NCBI RefSeq assembly: GCF_009455635.1 | Contig: NZ_QPER01000002.1 | Location: forward strand, 1,674,001-1,738,000 | Reading direction: 5' to 3' | DNA: 64,000 nt | Source of the DNA: Paraburkholderia agricolaris | GTDB lineage: Bacteria; Pseudomonadota; Gammaproteobacteria; Burkholderiales; Burkholderiaceae | Part shown: in pieces, positions 1-11,017 of the stretch | Numbering within the stretch: position 1 is the stretch's first letter | Layout of the letters: every line of letters begins with the position of its first letter | Made by a program: the position numbers and the translations under genes | Notes under the pieces: generated by a model | Databases searched by the model: none | What the model saw: only the letters and a program-made list of their open reading frames with translations | Told to the model about the DNA's origin: nothing

Positions 1-2
1 CG

Positions 3-311
3 GCGGAGTGGCACTTCGGCAAGGGTCTGGTCGACCATCTGTTCGAGCCGGGCGACGCCTATATGGCGACGCGTACGTTCATTGACACGCTCAAGCCGAA
101 GATGAACGGAATCCGCGCGATGCTGCGGGCGCGTCAGCGTGTATTGCAACTCTCGCGCGCCGAACTGATGGAAATTACCGAGGACTGGGTGAATGCCGCC
201 TTCATGATCGAAGAGAAGGACCTTGCCTTCATGGAGCGGCTGGTGATGCTGCAAAATCGCCGTACTTCAAATTTGCGCCAGACAGCTTCCAGTGCGGCCA
301 ATTTCGCCTGA
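3..311 (+). CDS. C-terminal part of an unidentified protein, 5' truncated by the window edge
   Basis: The reading frame is open from the first bases of the window to a TGA at 309-311, giving about 102 visible residues. An in-frame ATG at 63 could be mistaken for a start, but the frame continues upstream without a stop and no Shine-Dalgarno sequence precedes it, so this is most likely the tail of a longer gene. The visible part is helical and charged (for example EITEDWVNAAFMIEEKDLAF) with no motif that I recognise. Function unknown. Confidence 0.6.
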   Translation, partial: AEWHFGKGLVDHLFEPGDAYMATRTFIDTLKPKMNGIRAMLRARQRVLQLSRAELMEITEDWVNAAFMIEEKDLAFMERLVMLQNRRTSNLRQTASSAANFA

Positions 312-423
312 ATCGATCCGGGTCTCGACGACATCGAACCGCAGCGGGCGCGGGCCGCCAATACTCCACGGGGACTTCTTTCGGGGCGGGGCACTTCCTG
401 TGGGCCACCGGTTGCGCGGAAGC

Positions 424-2427
424 TCAGGCAATCAGTCTGAGCTTCTGTCTATCCTGCAACCAGCGTTCGAACTCCGCGGCCGGCATGGCCTGACCGTACA
501 GAAAGCCCTGCACGTAGTCGACGCCCAGCCCTTTCATGAACACCTCTTCGGCCTCGGTTTCGATGCCTTCGGCGACCACCTTGAAATTCAGTTCCTGCGC
601 GACCGCCACCATCGAGCGCACCAGGGCCTGCGCTTTGGTGTCGGCATTGATCGAGCGGACGAAACTGCGGTCGAGTTTGATGACGTCGAGCGGAATGCGG
701 CCCAGTTGCGAGAGCGACGAGTAGCCTGTGCCGAAATCGTCCAGATGAACCTGTGCGCCGAGTTGGCGGAACTGCCTGATCAGATCGATCGCAGCGGCTT
801 CGTCCTCGATCAGGCAGCTCTCGGTGAGTTCCAGATCGATCAGGCAGGGATCGAGATTCGCGCATTGCAGCGCTTCGCTGAAATGCCGCACCACGGCGGT
901 ATCGACCAGTTGCCGTGCCGACACGTTGATCGCGACGCGCAGGTTATAGCCGTCGGCCTTCCATTTGGCGGCCTGCCGCGCGGCTGTTTCCATGACCCAG
1001 CGGCCGAGCACGCCGATGAGGCCGGATTCTTCCGCATAGCGGATGAACTCCGCCGGCATGATCTGCCCGCGCTCCGGCGAGTTCCAGCGCACCAGCGCCT
1101 CCGCGCCTTGCACCACGCCGGTGGCGAGCGTGAGCTTGGGTTGATAGTGCAGGGTCAACTGGCCTTCTTCGAGGCCGCGCCGCAAGTTGGTATCGAGCCA
1201 CATGTACTCCGCCACCTTGCGGTTCATGTCGGGCGAGAACACGCGATAGGTGCGCTTGCCTTCGTCTTTGGCGACGTACATGGCCGTATCCGCGGAACGG
1301 ATCAGCGATTCGAGGTTGTCGCCGTGCTCCGGATATAGCGCGATGCCGATCGAGCAGCCGGTGTAGACCTCGACGAGCCCCAGGCTAAACGGCGTGCGCA
1401 GGCGTTCGAGAATGCGTTGCGCGGTTGCTTCGAGATCGTGGGCGGTGCCCTTGGTGGCGAGCACGATGAACTCGTCGCCGCCGAGGCGCGCGAGCGCGTC
1501 GCCTTCGTTCAGGCAGGCGCGGATCGCCGACGACACGTCGCAGATCAACCGGTCGCCGAAAACGTGACCGTAGTGGTCGTTGACCTTCTTGAAGTTGTCG
1601 AGATCGAGGAACAGCACGCCGACCGATTCGCCTGGCGCCGCATCTTCTATCGCAGTCCGGATCTTGTCCTGGATCGCATTGCGATTGGCGAGGCCGGTGA
1701 GCGAATCGGTGTTCGCCAGTTCGGTGAGCCGGTCCTGCGCGAGCCGTTCTTCGGTGATGTCGGTGCCCGAGCAGATCAGAAACTGTTCGTCGACACCGCT
1801 GCCGCTGTGAACGAACTTGTTGCGAAACAGAAAGAGCCGTTCGCCGCGCAGGGTTTTCACGCGCCGCTCGACTTCATACGAGACGCCGCGATTGAAGAAC
1901 CCCGCGATGTTCTGGCTCGATGCCGCGCCAGATTCAGTGCTCATGAACAATGCCCACACATTGCGGCCAACAATGTCTTCTTCCTTGACGCCGGTGAGTT
2001 CCTCGGCAAGGCGGTTAAAGCGCTGTATACGGCCGTGTCTGTCGACGATGACCACAACCGAATTGACTTCGGAGACGACCTGTTCGGCGAATGACAGACC
2101 ATGGACCAGATCGCGTGCGACGGACTCCGTATCGTCGTAGGCCGAAGCGGTGCCCGCCCAGGTATTGCTGGCGAGTTTTTTACCGACGAGGTGCAGGCGC
2201 AGCGGCTCGCCGAACAGCCGCACGTCGAGAATAAGGTGCGAAGTAACCCCGGTGAGGCAGCGGATTTGCGAGGCCTGCTGGGGATTCAGCGGAATTGCGA
2301 CGTTAGCCGGCACGTCGCCGCTGACCGGCGTGAGTTCCAATGCGTTGCTGTCGTTCGACAAACGCCAGCAAGGGCTGTTTGTGCCGAACTGCGCAAAAAG
2401 CACCTGATCGTGTTGGTCGTCGTTCAT
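424..2427 (-). CDS. pdeR: PdeR-like c-di-GMP enzyme (PAS-GGDEF-EAL)
   Basis: Probable bifunctional c-di-GMP turnover protein that controls motile-to-sessile switching in the cytoplasm. From the chosen ATG (2427) it has 667 residues: an N-terminal region starting with the CWRLSNDSNALEL block seen in E. coli PdeR (YciR), a PAS domain at about 115-225, GGDEF at 316-320 and an EAL domain with EAL at 443-445, DDFGTGYSS at 563-571 and a following VAEGIE block. Both catalytic signatures are intact. The position of the allosteric I-site (RxxD) reads NEGD, so product inhibition is probably lost. The start at 2427 has AGGGA four bases upstream; an upstream ATG pair at 2496 would add 23 residues but has a poorly spaced SD. 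The orthology to PdeR is my recognition of the N-terminal block, not a search. Confidence 0.9.
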   Translation of the reverse strand: MNDDQHDQVLFAQFGTNSPCWRLSNDSNALELTPVSGDVPANVAIPLNPQQASQIRCLTGVTSHLILDVRLFGEPLRLHLVGKKLASNTWAGTASAYDDTESVARDLVHGLSFAEQVVSEVNSVVVIVDRHGRIQRFNRLAEELTGVKEEDIVGRNVWALFMSTESGAASSQNIAGFFNRGVSYEVERRVKTLRGERLFLFRNKFVHSGSGVDEQFLICSGTDITEERLAQDRLTELANTDSLTGLANRNAIQDKIRTAIEDAAPGESVGVLFLDLDNFKKVNDHYGHVFGDRLICDVSSAIRACLNEGDALARLGGDEFIVLATKGTAHDLEATAQRILERLRTPFSLGLVEVYTGCSIGIALYPEHGDNLESLIRSADTAMYVAKDEGKRTYRVFSPDMNRKVAEYMWLDTNLRRGLEEGQLTLHYQPKLTLATGVVQGAEALVRWNSPERGQIMPAEFIRYAEESGLIGVLGRWVMETAARQAAKWKADGYNLRVAINVSARQLVDTAVVRHFSEALQCANLDPCLIDLELTESCLIEDEAAAIDLIRQFRQLGAQVHLDDFGTGYSSLSQLGRIPLDVIKLDRSFVRSINADTKAQALVRSMVAVAQELNFKVVAEGIETEAEEVFMKGLGVDYVQGFLYGQAMPAAEFERWLQDRQKLRLIA

Positions 2428-2657
2428 GAGATCCCTGGGCGGTGTGCCGATGGGCCCCACCATGAAGGTGGATTGGCGGCAAACAGTCTTCATCATACTT
2501 AAAGACTTGCCTCATTGTAGCGAAGCAACCGATATTCGGGCCCATAAAACGTTAACGATCAGAATGGTCTTTGTCTTTAAATTTTTGTTTCGGCGCGCAT
2601 GAGCGAAAAGCTCGCGAAAATGCATAGAAATTGTTTCAGAATCGAATCAAAATCGCG

Positions 2658-5600
2658 TCAGAATCGTCGCGTCAACAGGCTTCGTGCGTGCTCCCGTTCC
2701 GCAGGAATCGTTTCCATGGCGGGAGCAAACCAGAATGCCCCTGCAATCAGTGTCGCGATAACAACACCATCCCGATACAGAATCCGATTTCCGGCGACAG
2801 CAGGCACCCGTTCGCCGACTAGCAAAGTGCCCGCAAGATTTAAAGGATCGGTTGCGGCAACGCACACAAATGCACCGTCGTTTGCGTGCCGTCGAACCTC
2901 CCGCAATAACGGAATCGCTTCTGGTAACGCGAACTGTTCGCCGGCGAGGCCATTGATAAATCGACCGCCGCGAACCATGCCACGCGCTTCGAGCCGCTGG
3001 AAGACACGCAACAGATCGCGCCACGGCGGCAACCAATCGGCTTCGCGTTCGAGCAAACGCCAGAACACCACGCCGTAACGGCGCAGCAAAGTCATCGCAA
3101 CGTGTTCGAGTATCTCGGGCGCGAACTGCTGACGACGCGCGGGCGAAGTTTCCGGCGCGGCAGCAACGGCTTGCCGGTTGACGAGCGCCCAGCGTCCGGC
3201 GTCGTCCATTCCTCCGATCAATGCGCTCGACCTGACGCGCCGGCTGCTCGAATAGGCACTGCGTTTGGCGACGGGTTTCAGTAGTGCCCGCAAGCCGGCG
3301 AAACTGTCGGAATTCACGAGGCCTGCTGCAACCAGTTCGCCTAATGCGTTCTCCAGTTCCATGCGCAAACCGCTTACTTCAGTGAGCAATTCGTCGAAGA
3401 ACATCGCGCCGTGTTGCGATAACGTGTCATGCACGCGCTGTGCCCGCGCCGATAGCTCAGCCTGTTTCGACGGGTCGATCAGCGCGCTCCATACACGTAC
3501 CTGAGCACGCGGCAGCAGCACGATCGGCGTGCTGCGCACCGGCCCCGCGGCGCCGCGTGCCCGTTCGGTCAGACGGGTCCAGACGATCTTGCCGGCCCGG
3601 CATAGTTCGTCCAGCGAAGTGTTCGCGTACGCCTTCACGCGCGCCGGCAGAATGTCCTCTTCCCATGCGCCCGCGGCGGCCTGAAAACCCTCCATCTGTT
3701 CGAGTACGGCGGCCAACGCTTCGCGTCCCTCGCTACGGGTATCCGGCGTCAAATGCTGCCACTCGAACAGAAAGCGCATGAAGTCGTGCCGTTCCACCGG
3801 CTCGATCTCGCGTCGCAAGCGCTTCACGGTGTAGCGGTGTATCCGTGCCAGCAAATGGCGTTCACACCATTCTTCCTCGCTTGCGCCAAGCGAGAAACGG
3901 CCTCGCATCACGTAGCCTTCCGCTTCGAGGCGCATCAAGGTCGGCTCAACGGATGCCGCGGGCAAGCGCAGCGCTTGCGCAATCGCATGCACCGGCAGCG
4001 GGCCAAAACCGGTCAGCCGCGCGCGCAACACGTCGAGCAGGGCGTCGTCGGCGCTCCAGGTATCGGTGAAGCCCTTCGGTGCGGTGATCGGTGGGTCGAA
4101 CGGCGCGTCCGGATAGAGCGCCTGGAAACAGGTCAGGCGCTCGACGGGCAGCCACAGCACGTCGTCGCAGATCCGCAGGCGGGTAGCGCGGCCGGATTCG
4201 GCAAGCGACGCGAGCCATGCGGACCAGCCTTCGTTGTGATCCGCTTCGGCTCCAGTGATGCACGCGAGGCCCGTTAGCGCTTCGTGCATCTCGTCGGCGG
4301 TGCGTGCCTGCGGCCATGCTTCGCCGCGTACGCTGTCGATCGCGTCGGCGTCGAGGGCGCCAAGGTCGTCGGCGCTGGCCGGATCGGTCCAGCGCCGGTT
4401 CAGTACGGCTTGCGTGCGACGCTCTTCGATTGGTGCGTCGTCGAGATAGGCATACGGTTTTGCGTTGAGGATTTCGGCGGCAAGCGGCGAGGGCGCCGGC
4501 AGATCGCGGGCGACCAACTGCACGTCGCCCTGTTCGATGCGACGCAGCAAAGCGAGCCAGCGTTCGCTATCCATCGCTTCGTGCAGGCAGTCGTCGACGG
4601 TTTGGTCCACTAACGGATGACGCGGGAGCTCACGCTCGCCGACAATGTTCTCCAGGCACGCAGCTTGCTCCGGAAACACGCTTGCCAGCAGATCTTCGCT
4701 GCGCATGCGCTGCAATTGCGGCGGCGTCTTGCGCCCACCGGTATAGCGCGGCAGGCCGAGCGCGGTGGTCGCGTTCCAGCGCCAGCGCACGCCGAACAGC
4801 GGCGCGTCGAGCAGCGCCTGGACCAGCAGATGCTCGGCGCTGTTCGAATGCAGGTAGCGCCATACGTCGTCGAGTACGAACGAATGGCTGCCGGTGAGCG
4901 AGAGGACGATCGCGTCCTCAGTGGCGGCGGCTTGCAGTTCGAAGTTGAAGGTCCGGCAAAAACGCTTGCGCAAGGCGAGGCCCCATGCGCGGTTCATGCG
5001 GCTGCCGAATGGCGCGTGGATGACGAGTTGCGTACCGCCCGATTCGTCGAAAAAGCGCTCCATGACCAGCGTGTTTTGCGTCGGCAGCACGCTGAGGGCG
5101 GCACGTGCACGAGCGAGGTAGTCGACAATCTGGCGGGCGGCGGCTTCGTCGAGACCGAGCGTTTCGATGAGCCAGTCGATTGCGTGCTGCAGGCGTGCAG
5201 CCATGGGATCGGCATTAGCGTCGGCATCGGCCGCCTTGCCGTCGAGCAGGCGCTCGATCTGCTCACGCAGGCGCGCCACGCCGAACGACAGTTCATCGCT
5301 GCGCCCCGGCGCCTCACCCAGCCAGAACGGAATATTCGGCGGCTGCCCTTGCGCGTCCTCGACTCGCACGCGGCCGCTCTCGATTCGCAAAATGCGATAT
5401 GACGCGTTGCCGAGCTGGAACACGTCGCCCGCGAGACTCTCTACCGCGAAATCCTCGTTGACGGTGCCGATATTGATCGCCTGCGGCTCGAGCACCACCG
5501 CATAGTCGGCGTTCTCGGGAATCGTGCCGCCCGAGGTCACGGCGACCAGTTTTCCACCGCGCCGGCCGCGCAGCGTGCCGCTCACGACGTCGCGGTGAAT

Positions 5601-7175
5601 ATAGGCGCCGCGCGGGCCGTTGCGGCTCGTGTAGCCTTCTGCGAGCATGCGCAGCACGGCGTCGTATTGCTCGCGTTCGAGTTCGGCGTAGGGGGCCGCG
5701 CGCCGCACCAGGTCGAACAGCGCGTCTTCGCCCAGTTCGTTGCTCGACACCTCGGCCACGATCTGTTGGGCGAGCACATCGAGTGGCGCGCGCGGGATCC
5801 GCAGTGCATCGAGTTCGCCACGCCGCACACAATCGAGCAGCGCCGCGCATTCGATCAGATCGTCGCGCGAGGCCGGAAACAGCCGGCCCTTCGGCATGCC
5901 GCCGACATGGTGGCCGGAGCGCCCCACACGCTGCAGGAATGGCGCGATCGCGCGTGGCGACCCCATCTGGCAGACCAGATCCACATCGCCGATATCGATG
6001 CCCAGTTCCAGTGAGGCGGTGGCGATCAGCACCCGCAAGTCGCCGCGTTTGAGGCGCTGCTCGGCGTCGAAACGGTGTTCCTTCGCGAGACTGCCGTGGT
6101 GGGCTGCGACCGCGTCCTTACCGAGGCGCTCGCTTAGATGACGCGCGGCGCGCTCGGCCATGCGGCGCGTGTTGACGAAAATCAGCGTGGTGCGATGCAT
6201 TGCGATCAGTTCGGCGAGCCGGTCGTAGACGCGTTCCCACACTTCGTTAGGCATCACTGCTTCGAGCGGCACGGGTGGAATCTCGAGCGCGAGGTCGCGC
6301 TCGCGGATGTGCCCCACGTCGACGATCGCGCAGTCCGCGGGAATGGTGCTTTCGATACTCGCGCCACCCACCAGAAAGCGCGCAACGGCGCTGACCGGTT
6401 TTTGCGTCGCCGACAGGCCGATCCGCGGCAAGCGCCGCTCGCACAGCGCGTCGAGCCGTTCGAGGCTGAGCGCCAGATGACTGCCGCGCTTGCTGCCGGC
6501 GAGCGCATGAATTTCGTCGACGATCACCGTGCGCACCGTCGACAGCATGCGCCGGCCGGAATCCGAACCGAGCAGGACGTAGAGCGATTCCGGCGTGGTC
6601 ACGAGAATATGCGGCGCGCGCTTTTTCAGCGCGTTGCGTTCCTGTTGCGTGGTGTCGCCGGTGCGCACGGCGGTGCGAATCTCGAGCGGGGGCAGCCCGC
6701 GCGCGTCGAGTTCCGCGGCGATGCCCTGCAACGGCACGTCCAGATTGATGCGGATGTCGTTGGAAAGTGCTTTGAGCGGCGAGACGTAGACCACCAGGGT
6801 TTCGTCGGGCAGGACACCGCCGTTGGCGAGGCCTTGCTGAACCAGTTCGTCGAGCGCGGACAGAAAGGCGGTGAGGGTTTTGCCCGAACCGGTAGGCGCG
6901 GCGACGAGCGTTGAGCGGCCGCTGCGAATCTGCGGCCAGGCGGCCGCCTGAGCGTCGGTGGGCGCCGGGAAGGTCTTCAGGAACCAGCCGGCGACCGCGG
7001 GATGGAAGTCATCGAGCACAGTGGCCGTTAAGAAGCTGGAAGCGTGACCCGCAGCGGCGTCCGGCGCCGTCCGCAAGGCCGGATCGAAGCTGGCGGAATC
7101 AGGGTGCGCGCGCAAGGCGGTCGCAGATGTCGAGGCCGAAGTCATGCTGGCATAGATGGGGGCGCGACGTGCCAT
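2658..7175 (-). CDS. lhr: Lhr-type large ATP-dependent helicase
   Basis: Superfamily 2 3'-5' DNA/RNA helicase of 1505 residues, the size of full-length Lhr (E. coli Lhr is about 1540). Visible motifs: Walker A APTGSGKT at 93-100, motif Ia [11 protein letters not shown] at 130-140, DEIH at 220-223, SATQ about 35 residues later, and the motif VI region QRVGRSGHH. The long region after residue 500 matches the winged-helix and C-terminal extension of the family. Lhr proteins are linked to DNA damage tolerance. The gene is single, with an autotransporter upstream on the same strand and 175 bp between. No good SD precedes the ATG at 7175; the ATG at 7145 is an alternative start. Confidence 0.93.
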   Translation of the reverse strand: MARRAPIYASMTSASTSATALRAHPDSASFDPALRTAPDAAAGHASSFLTATVLDDFHPAVAGWFLKTFPAPTDAQAAAWPQIRSGRSTLVAAPTGSGKTLTAFLSALDELVQQGLANGGVLPDETLVVYVSPLKALSNDIRINLDVPLQGIAAELDARGLPPLEIRTAVRTGDTTQQERNALKKRAPHILVTTPESLYVLLGSDSGRRMLSTVRTVIVDEIHALAGSKRGSHLALSLERLDALCERRLPRIGLSATQKPVSAVARFLVGGASIESTIPADCAIVDVGHIRERDLALEIPPVPLEAVMPNEVWERVYDRLAELIAMHRTTLIFVNTRRMAERAARHLSERLGKDAVAAHHGSLAKEHRFDAEQRLKRGDLRVLIATASLELGIDIGDVDLVCQMGSPRAIAPFLQRVGRSGHHVGGMPKGRLFPASRDDLIECAALLDCVRRGELDALRIPRAPLDVLAQQIVAEVSSNELGEDALFDLVRRAAPYAELEREQYDAVLRMLAEGYTSRNGPRGAYIHRDVVSGTLRGRRGGKLVAVTSGGTIPENADYAVVLEPQAINIGTVNEDFAVESLAGDVFQLGNASYRILRIESGRVRVEDAQGQPPNIPFWLGEAPGRSDELSFGVARLREQIERLLDGKAADADANADPMAARLQHAIDWLIETLGLDEAAARQIVDYLARARAALSVLPTQNTLVMERFFDESGGTQLVIHAPFGSRMNRAWGLALRKRFCRTFNFELQAAATEDAIVLSLTGSHSFVLDDVWRYLHSNSAEHLLVQALLDAPLFGVRWRWNATTALGLPRYTGGRKTPPQLQRMRSEDLLASVFPEQAACLENIVGERELPRHPLVDQTVDDCLHEAMDSERWLALLRRIEQGDVQLVARDLPAPSPLAAEILNAKPYAYLDDAPIEERRTQAVLNRRWTDPASADDLGALDADAIDSVRGEAWPQARTADEMHEALTGLACITGAEADHNEGWSAWLASLAESGRATRLRICDDVLWLPVERLTCFQALYPDAPFDPPITAPKGFTDTWSADDALLDVLRARLTGFGPLPVHAIAQALRLPAASVEPTLMRLEAEGYVMRGRFSLGASEEEWCERHLLARIHRYTVKRLRREIEPVERHDFMRFLFEWQHLTPDTRSEGREALAAVLEQMEGFQAAAGAWEEDILPARVKAYANTSLDELCRAGKIVWTRLTERARGAAGPVRSTPIVLLPRAQVRVWSALIDPSKQAELSARAQRVHDTLSQHGAMFFDELLTEVSGLRMELENALGELVAAGLVNSDSFAGLRALLKPVAKRSAYSSSRRVRSSALIGGMDDAGRWALVNRQAVAAAPETSPARRQQFAPEILEHVAMTLLRRYGVVFWRLLEREADWLPPWRDLLRVFQRLEARGMVRGGRFINGLAGEQFALPEAIPLLREVRRHANDGAFVCVAATDPLNLAGTLLVGERVPAVAGNRILYRDGVVIATLIAGAFWFAPAMETIPAEREHARSLLTRRF

Positions 7176-7350
7176 ATCCAGAGGACGGCAAGCGCCGGCC
7201 TGTTGCGAAGATCAGCACTCAGTCTGGCAGGTTTTTACCGGCTTTGCCGAGGGACGGGTGGCCGGGAAAGTGTGAAGCGCTGAGGCAATTGCTGCCGGTG
7301 CGGATCCTGCCGCACCGCACCGGTAGCGCGTACCTAGGGCCATGCGGAAA
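7176..7350 (-). other. Intergenic hairpin region downstream of the autotransporter gene
   Basis: Between the autotransporter stop and lhr there is a GC-rich inverted repeat (CCGGTGCGG around 7293-7301 against CCGCACCG around 7309-7316). It has no clear U-run on the minus strand, so it is a weak terminator candidate only. Confidence 0.3.
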
Positions 7351-10300
7351 CTACCAGATCCAGCGTACGCCCGCGTCGCCGGTTACCGTTCTCTGATGCG
7401 CGCCGCCCAGGTTCGTCACCCAGCCGAGCGTCGCGAACACGCTGCCGGACGCACTGAATTTGCCGACCACACCCGCGCCGAGCTGCGCCGCGGTTTGTCC
7501 GACCGTGCCCTGCATGACGGTTCCTCCGCCGAAGGTGACTTTGTCGTCGGAACCGAACTCGCGCAAGAGGCTGACGCGCAGATAAGGGCGCCATGCTGTC
7601 GCGAAGGCATCGAATTGACCTTGCAGGCGCGCACCGATTCGTCCGACAAAAGTATTGCCGCTATTGAAGCCGACACTCGACACCCCGTCGTTGAAATCGG
7701 ACAGCGCGAGATGCTGCCACACGAGTTGCGCCTGCGGTTCGAGCGAGAGGCCCGCGCCGAGCGGAATCGGCAAGCCGCCTTCGAGCGAACCGGTGACCGC
7801 GTTGCCGTGCGTCGTCGTGCCGACGCCGTCGCGCGAGAGCGGATCGACGTTCAGCGAGCTTCCCATCAGCACGGCGTCGGTGTACCAGCCGCTCGGGCCG
7901 ATATGCGTCCAGTAGCCGCCGAGGCTATACGCGTTGATCGCAAGGTGGCCGACCGCGAGATTGGGCATGCCGAGCGCAAAGCCGTCGACGTCGCCGGTGG
8001 CCCGCGCGAAACCAACGAACACACCGTAGTGGTTGCGCTGGCCGCTCGCGCTGTGATCCGCGTAAAGATCCTGGCCGGCCTGAATGCCATACACGGAACC
8101 GTCGAATTGCGGACTTGCCGTGCCGCTCTGGCTCAACACGCTATGACCGCCCCATACGCGGCCCCATGCGGCAGGCAATGTGCCGCTTTCGCTCAATAAG
8201 GCCTGATCGCCCTGGCGGTCATGAAACGTATCGATCTGCATCAGGCCGAGTTCACGCGCGACGCCGGGCGCCGCGGCGTAGATCGGCACTTCGACGCGAT
8301 AGAGCGGCGTGGCGGCCGAACCGGCCGGCGGCGGGGGCGGCAAGGGCGGTGTGCCCTCGGCTGCAACCGGCACGCCGGGTTCGGCGACGGGGGGCTGGCC
8401 GGGCGCAACAGGCGGCTCGCCCGGTGTAGTCGTGGGCGGCAGTGGCGCGACCGTATTGCGCAGATACCAGTTGTCCGTTGTACCGCCGCTCACGCCGCCT
8501 TTGGCGAGGTAGTAAGAGTAAGCGCCGGCCTTTACCGGTGCGGCCAGCGTGAACGCGCTCGGAGCCGTGGTGGCGCCATTGGCCGCCTGAACCAGCTCAA
8601 TGCCGTCCGCAATCGTTTGCGCGCCCTGGCCGCCGATATTCGTGACTTGCAGACGGGTTGAACCGCTGGCCGTGCCGCCGCTCAGCACGAGGCGATCGGA
8701 CGCCGCGCCGTCGCCGGCGACAACGGTGTTCAGCCCGATGGTGCCGTTCTGGCCGGTATAGTTGCCCGTCACGTTCAGCACATTGCCGACACCGGCGCTG
8801 GCCGGACCGCCAATCTGCACGAGCCCGGCATTGACCAGTGAGCCGTTGATCGAGAACGCTCCGGTCCCCTCGCTGGCCAACAAGGGCACTGCATTTGCCA
8901 CCGCCAGCGTGCCATTGTTCTGGACGGCGCCCGTCACGCTGCCATAGCCGCCGAGCGTCGCGCCGGCGGCCACCGTGGTGGCGCCGCCGCCGGTCAGCGC
9001 GGCGTTCGCATGGGTAGCGTCGCCGATCGCGAGGCTGCCCGCCGCGACCGTGGTGGGGCCGCTATAGGTGCTCACGCCGGTCATCAGCAAACTGCCGCTG
9101 CCGGCTTTCGTCAAGGCGCCGCTTCCGCTTACGGCCTGCGTGAGTGTGGAGTTGAACGCTTGTGTGTCGATGGTGCCGCCGCCCGCTGCCAGCGCAATTG
9201 CGCGCGTGCCGGCGAGGTCGAAGCTCGAGGTCAATTGCAAGGTGCCGCTGTTGAACGTCAGGCCACCTGTGTTCGCGCCGAGCGCATTGTCCGCGCCCAC
9301 CGCGATTCCGCCTTGATCGATAGTCGTACCGCCCGAGTAGGTGTTGCCGGTGGTCGCCGTCGGCGCGAGCGTCAACACGCCGGCGCCGGTTTTATCGACC
9401 GCGCCGGTGCCGCTGATCGTTCCTGCGTAGGTGCCCGCGCTGTCCTGGGCAAAGCGTACCAGGCCATTGTCGGTGACGCTGGCAGGCAGGTTCTGCGCAT
9501 TCGCCTGCAAGGTCGCGCCGCTATCGACCAGCGCCGTCGCGCTTGCGCCGAGCGTACCGGTGAGATTGAGCGTGCCGGTTTGCACATGCGCAAGCGAAAA
9601 GGTCCCGCTGCCGGTCCAGTTCCACAGCGCACCTTGCATCAGCAAGGTCTGAAAATTGGTAAACGCGTTCGATGCCGTGCCGGAGCCTTGCAGGATCACC
9701 GTGGCCGTTCCTCCGGCGCCGCCGTCGGCCGCGCCGTTGATCACGGAGCCGGTTTGCAGGATCAGCGTGTTGTTGCCGTTGCCCATCGTGATCGCGGTGC
9801 CGATGCCGCTCTGCACGAGTCCCGCATTCGTGATGGTGCTGCCGCCATTGAGCGTGCGGATGCCGGAGCCGTTCTGGCTGATGATGCTGCCGCCCGCGAG
9901 GTTCTGGATCGTCGCCACGAAGCTCGATCCCGCGGTATTCGAGAACACCGCATCGGAGCTGGCACCGCTCGCGGTGATCGTGCCGCTGTTGATCAACTGG
10001 TCGTTATTGCCTTGCAGATAAGCGGTTGGACTGTTCGCGCCCGAGGTGGACAGCGTGCCGCTGTTGTTGATGGTGCCGCTGCCGCCCAGAATCGAAGCAG
10101 CGCGTGCATTGCTGCCCGAGGTCGTCACCGTGCCGCTGTTGATCAGCGTGTTGTTCGACTGGCCGACGTTCGTTTGTCCCCACGCGGCCGTCATGCCGTA
10201 AGCGTTGGGGCCGCTGGTCGTGATCGAGCCGCGGTTGGTCAGCGTGTTGCCGCTGCCGTTGGCGGCCATGCCGTCGTTGTAGGCGCCGGTCGTGGTGATG

Positions 10301-10677
10301 CTGCCGCCGTTCGCGTTGGTGATCTGATTGCCGTTGTTCACGCCGAGCAGCACGGCGCCGCGCGCGGTGCCGGTGCCGCCGCCGCCCGTCAGCGAGAAGG
10401 TGCCGCTGCTGGTGATCGTGCTGTTGGTGTCGACGCTGAAGACGACCGGGGTGGCACTGCGTACGAAGCTGCCCGAGGCGGTGTTGTCGGCATTGATCGT
10501 CACACCGGTGCTGCCGGTTTGCGCGACGACGGCGGGGAGGCCGCTACCCGTGCAGGAGACTGTGGTACCGCTCGGCGGCGCGGTATTGCTGCACGCGGCC
10601 ATCGCGGAAGGGGTGAGTGCCCTGGAGAGCAGGACGACGCTGCCCAGGCCGATTCCAAACTTTTTCTTCTTCTTCAT
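7351..10677 (-). CDS. Autotransporter with pectin-lyase-like passenger (type Va secretion)
   Basis: Secreted or surface-displayed protein of 1108 residues that exports its own passenger through an outer-membrane barrel. The start at 10677 is chosen because AAAGGA lies 8 bases upstream and the product begins with MKKKKKFGIGLG and a hydrophobic stretch ending AMA before ACSNT, a clear signal peptide. The passenger is rich in Gly, Thr, Ser and Asn with many GTITTSG-like strand repeats and later autotransporter-associated repeats such as NTYSGGTTIDQGG and STYSGPTTVAAGS, which predict a beta-helix. A proline-rich linker (PPTTTPGEPPVAPGQPPVAE) leads into a C-terminal beta-barrel of about 260 residues ending in VRWIW, with the aromatic last residue used by the BAM machinery. 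Ligand or adhesion target is not predictable. Confidence 0.92.
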   Translation of the reverse strand: MKKKKKFGIGLGSVVLLSRALTPSAMAACSNTAPPSGTTVSCTGSGLPAVVAQTGSTGVTINADNTASGSFVRSATPVVFSVDTNSTITSSGTFSLTGGGGTGTARGAVLLGVNNGNQITNANGGSITTTGAYNDGMAANGSGNTLTNRGSITTSGPNAYGMTAAWGQTNVGQSNNTLINSGTVTTSGSNARAASILGGSGTINNSGTLSTSGANSPTAYLQGNNDQLINSGTITASGASSDAVFSNTAGSSFVATIQNLAGGSIISQNGSGIRTLNGGSTITNAGLVQSGIGTAITMGNGNNTLILQTGSVINGAADGGAGGTATVILQGSGTASNAFTNFQTLLMQGALWNWTGSGTFSLAHVQTGTLNLTGTLGASATALVDSGATLQANAQNLPASVTDNGLVRFAQDSAGTYAGTISGTGAVDKTGAGVLTLAPTATTGNTYSGGTTIDQGGIAVGADNALGANTGGLTFNSGTLQLTSSFDLAGTRAIALAAGGGTIDTQAFNSTLTQAVSGSGALTKAGSGSLLMTGVSTYSGPTTVAAGSLAIGDATHANAALTGGGATTVAAGATLGGYGSVTGAVQNNGTLAVANAVPLLASEGTGAFSINGSLVNAGLVQIGGPASAGVGNVLNVTGNYTGQNGTIGLNTVVAGDGAASDRLVLSGGTASGSTRLQVTNIGGQGAQTIADGIELVQAANGATTAPSAFTLAAPVKAGAYSYYLAKGGVSGGTTDNWYLRNTVAPLPPTTTPGEPPVAPGQPPVAEPGVPVAAEGTPPLPPPPPAGSAATPLYRVEVPIYAAAPGVARELGLMQIDTFHDRQGDQALLSESGTLPAAWGRVWGGHSVLSQSGTASPQFDGSVYGIQAGQDLYADHSASGQRNHYGVFVGFARATGDVDGFALGMPNLAVGHLAINAYSLGGYWTHIGPSGWYTDAVLMGSSLNVDPLSRDGVGTTTHGNAVTGSLEGGLPIPLGAGLSLEPQAQLVWQHLALSDFNDGVSSVGFNSGNTFVGRIGARLQGQFDAFATAWRPYLRVSLLREFGSDDKVTFGGGTVMQGTVGQTAAQLGAGVVGKFSASGSVFATLGWVTNLGGAHQRTVTGDAGVRWIW

Positions 10678-11017
10678 ACGCGTGGTCCTTTTGTTAAAGG
10701 CACTGCACCATACGAGCGGAATGGTCCGACTTATACACGTCTTACTGAAACTTTCCAAATGCCCCTGGCATAACTGATGAATATGTTGCAAATCGCCGAC
10801 GCTTGCCGGAGACCCGCATGGCGACTGGCTTGCCGGGGATCGGATTATTTTTCCGATCGAAATATTCATCGGTAACAGTGACGTTCGACTGTAATGAATT
10901 TGAAACATGGGTTCCTTCGTTGGCTACTCGTGCAGCGTGTCGCGCGCTGTGGAGATTTGCCGGGTGAAGTACTCTATATGGCTCACCGAACCACCAATCT
11001 TTGATGGAGTCTCGACG
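10678..11017. promoter_or_regulatory. Divergent intergenic region with an inverted repeat
   Basis: This 340-bp gap separates the autotransporter gene from the aldo/keto reductase gene and must carry both promoters. A 7-bp inverted repeat GATCGGA-N7-TCCGATC with an AT-only loop lies at 10838-10858, about 160 bp from either gene. It could be an operator or a small hairpin. No convincing sigma-70 promoter was assigned. Confidence 0.35.

Noticed and set aside
9010..10773. 587-codon open frame on the plus strand opposite the autotransporter gene
   Set aside because: Codon-shadow of the repetitive, GC-rich autotransporter; Arg/Ala/Gly-rich, no domain, no RBS. The same holds for long antisense frames over lhr, the Lut genes and the PdeR-like gene.
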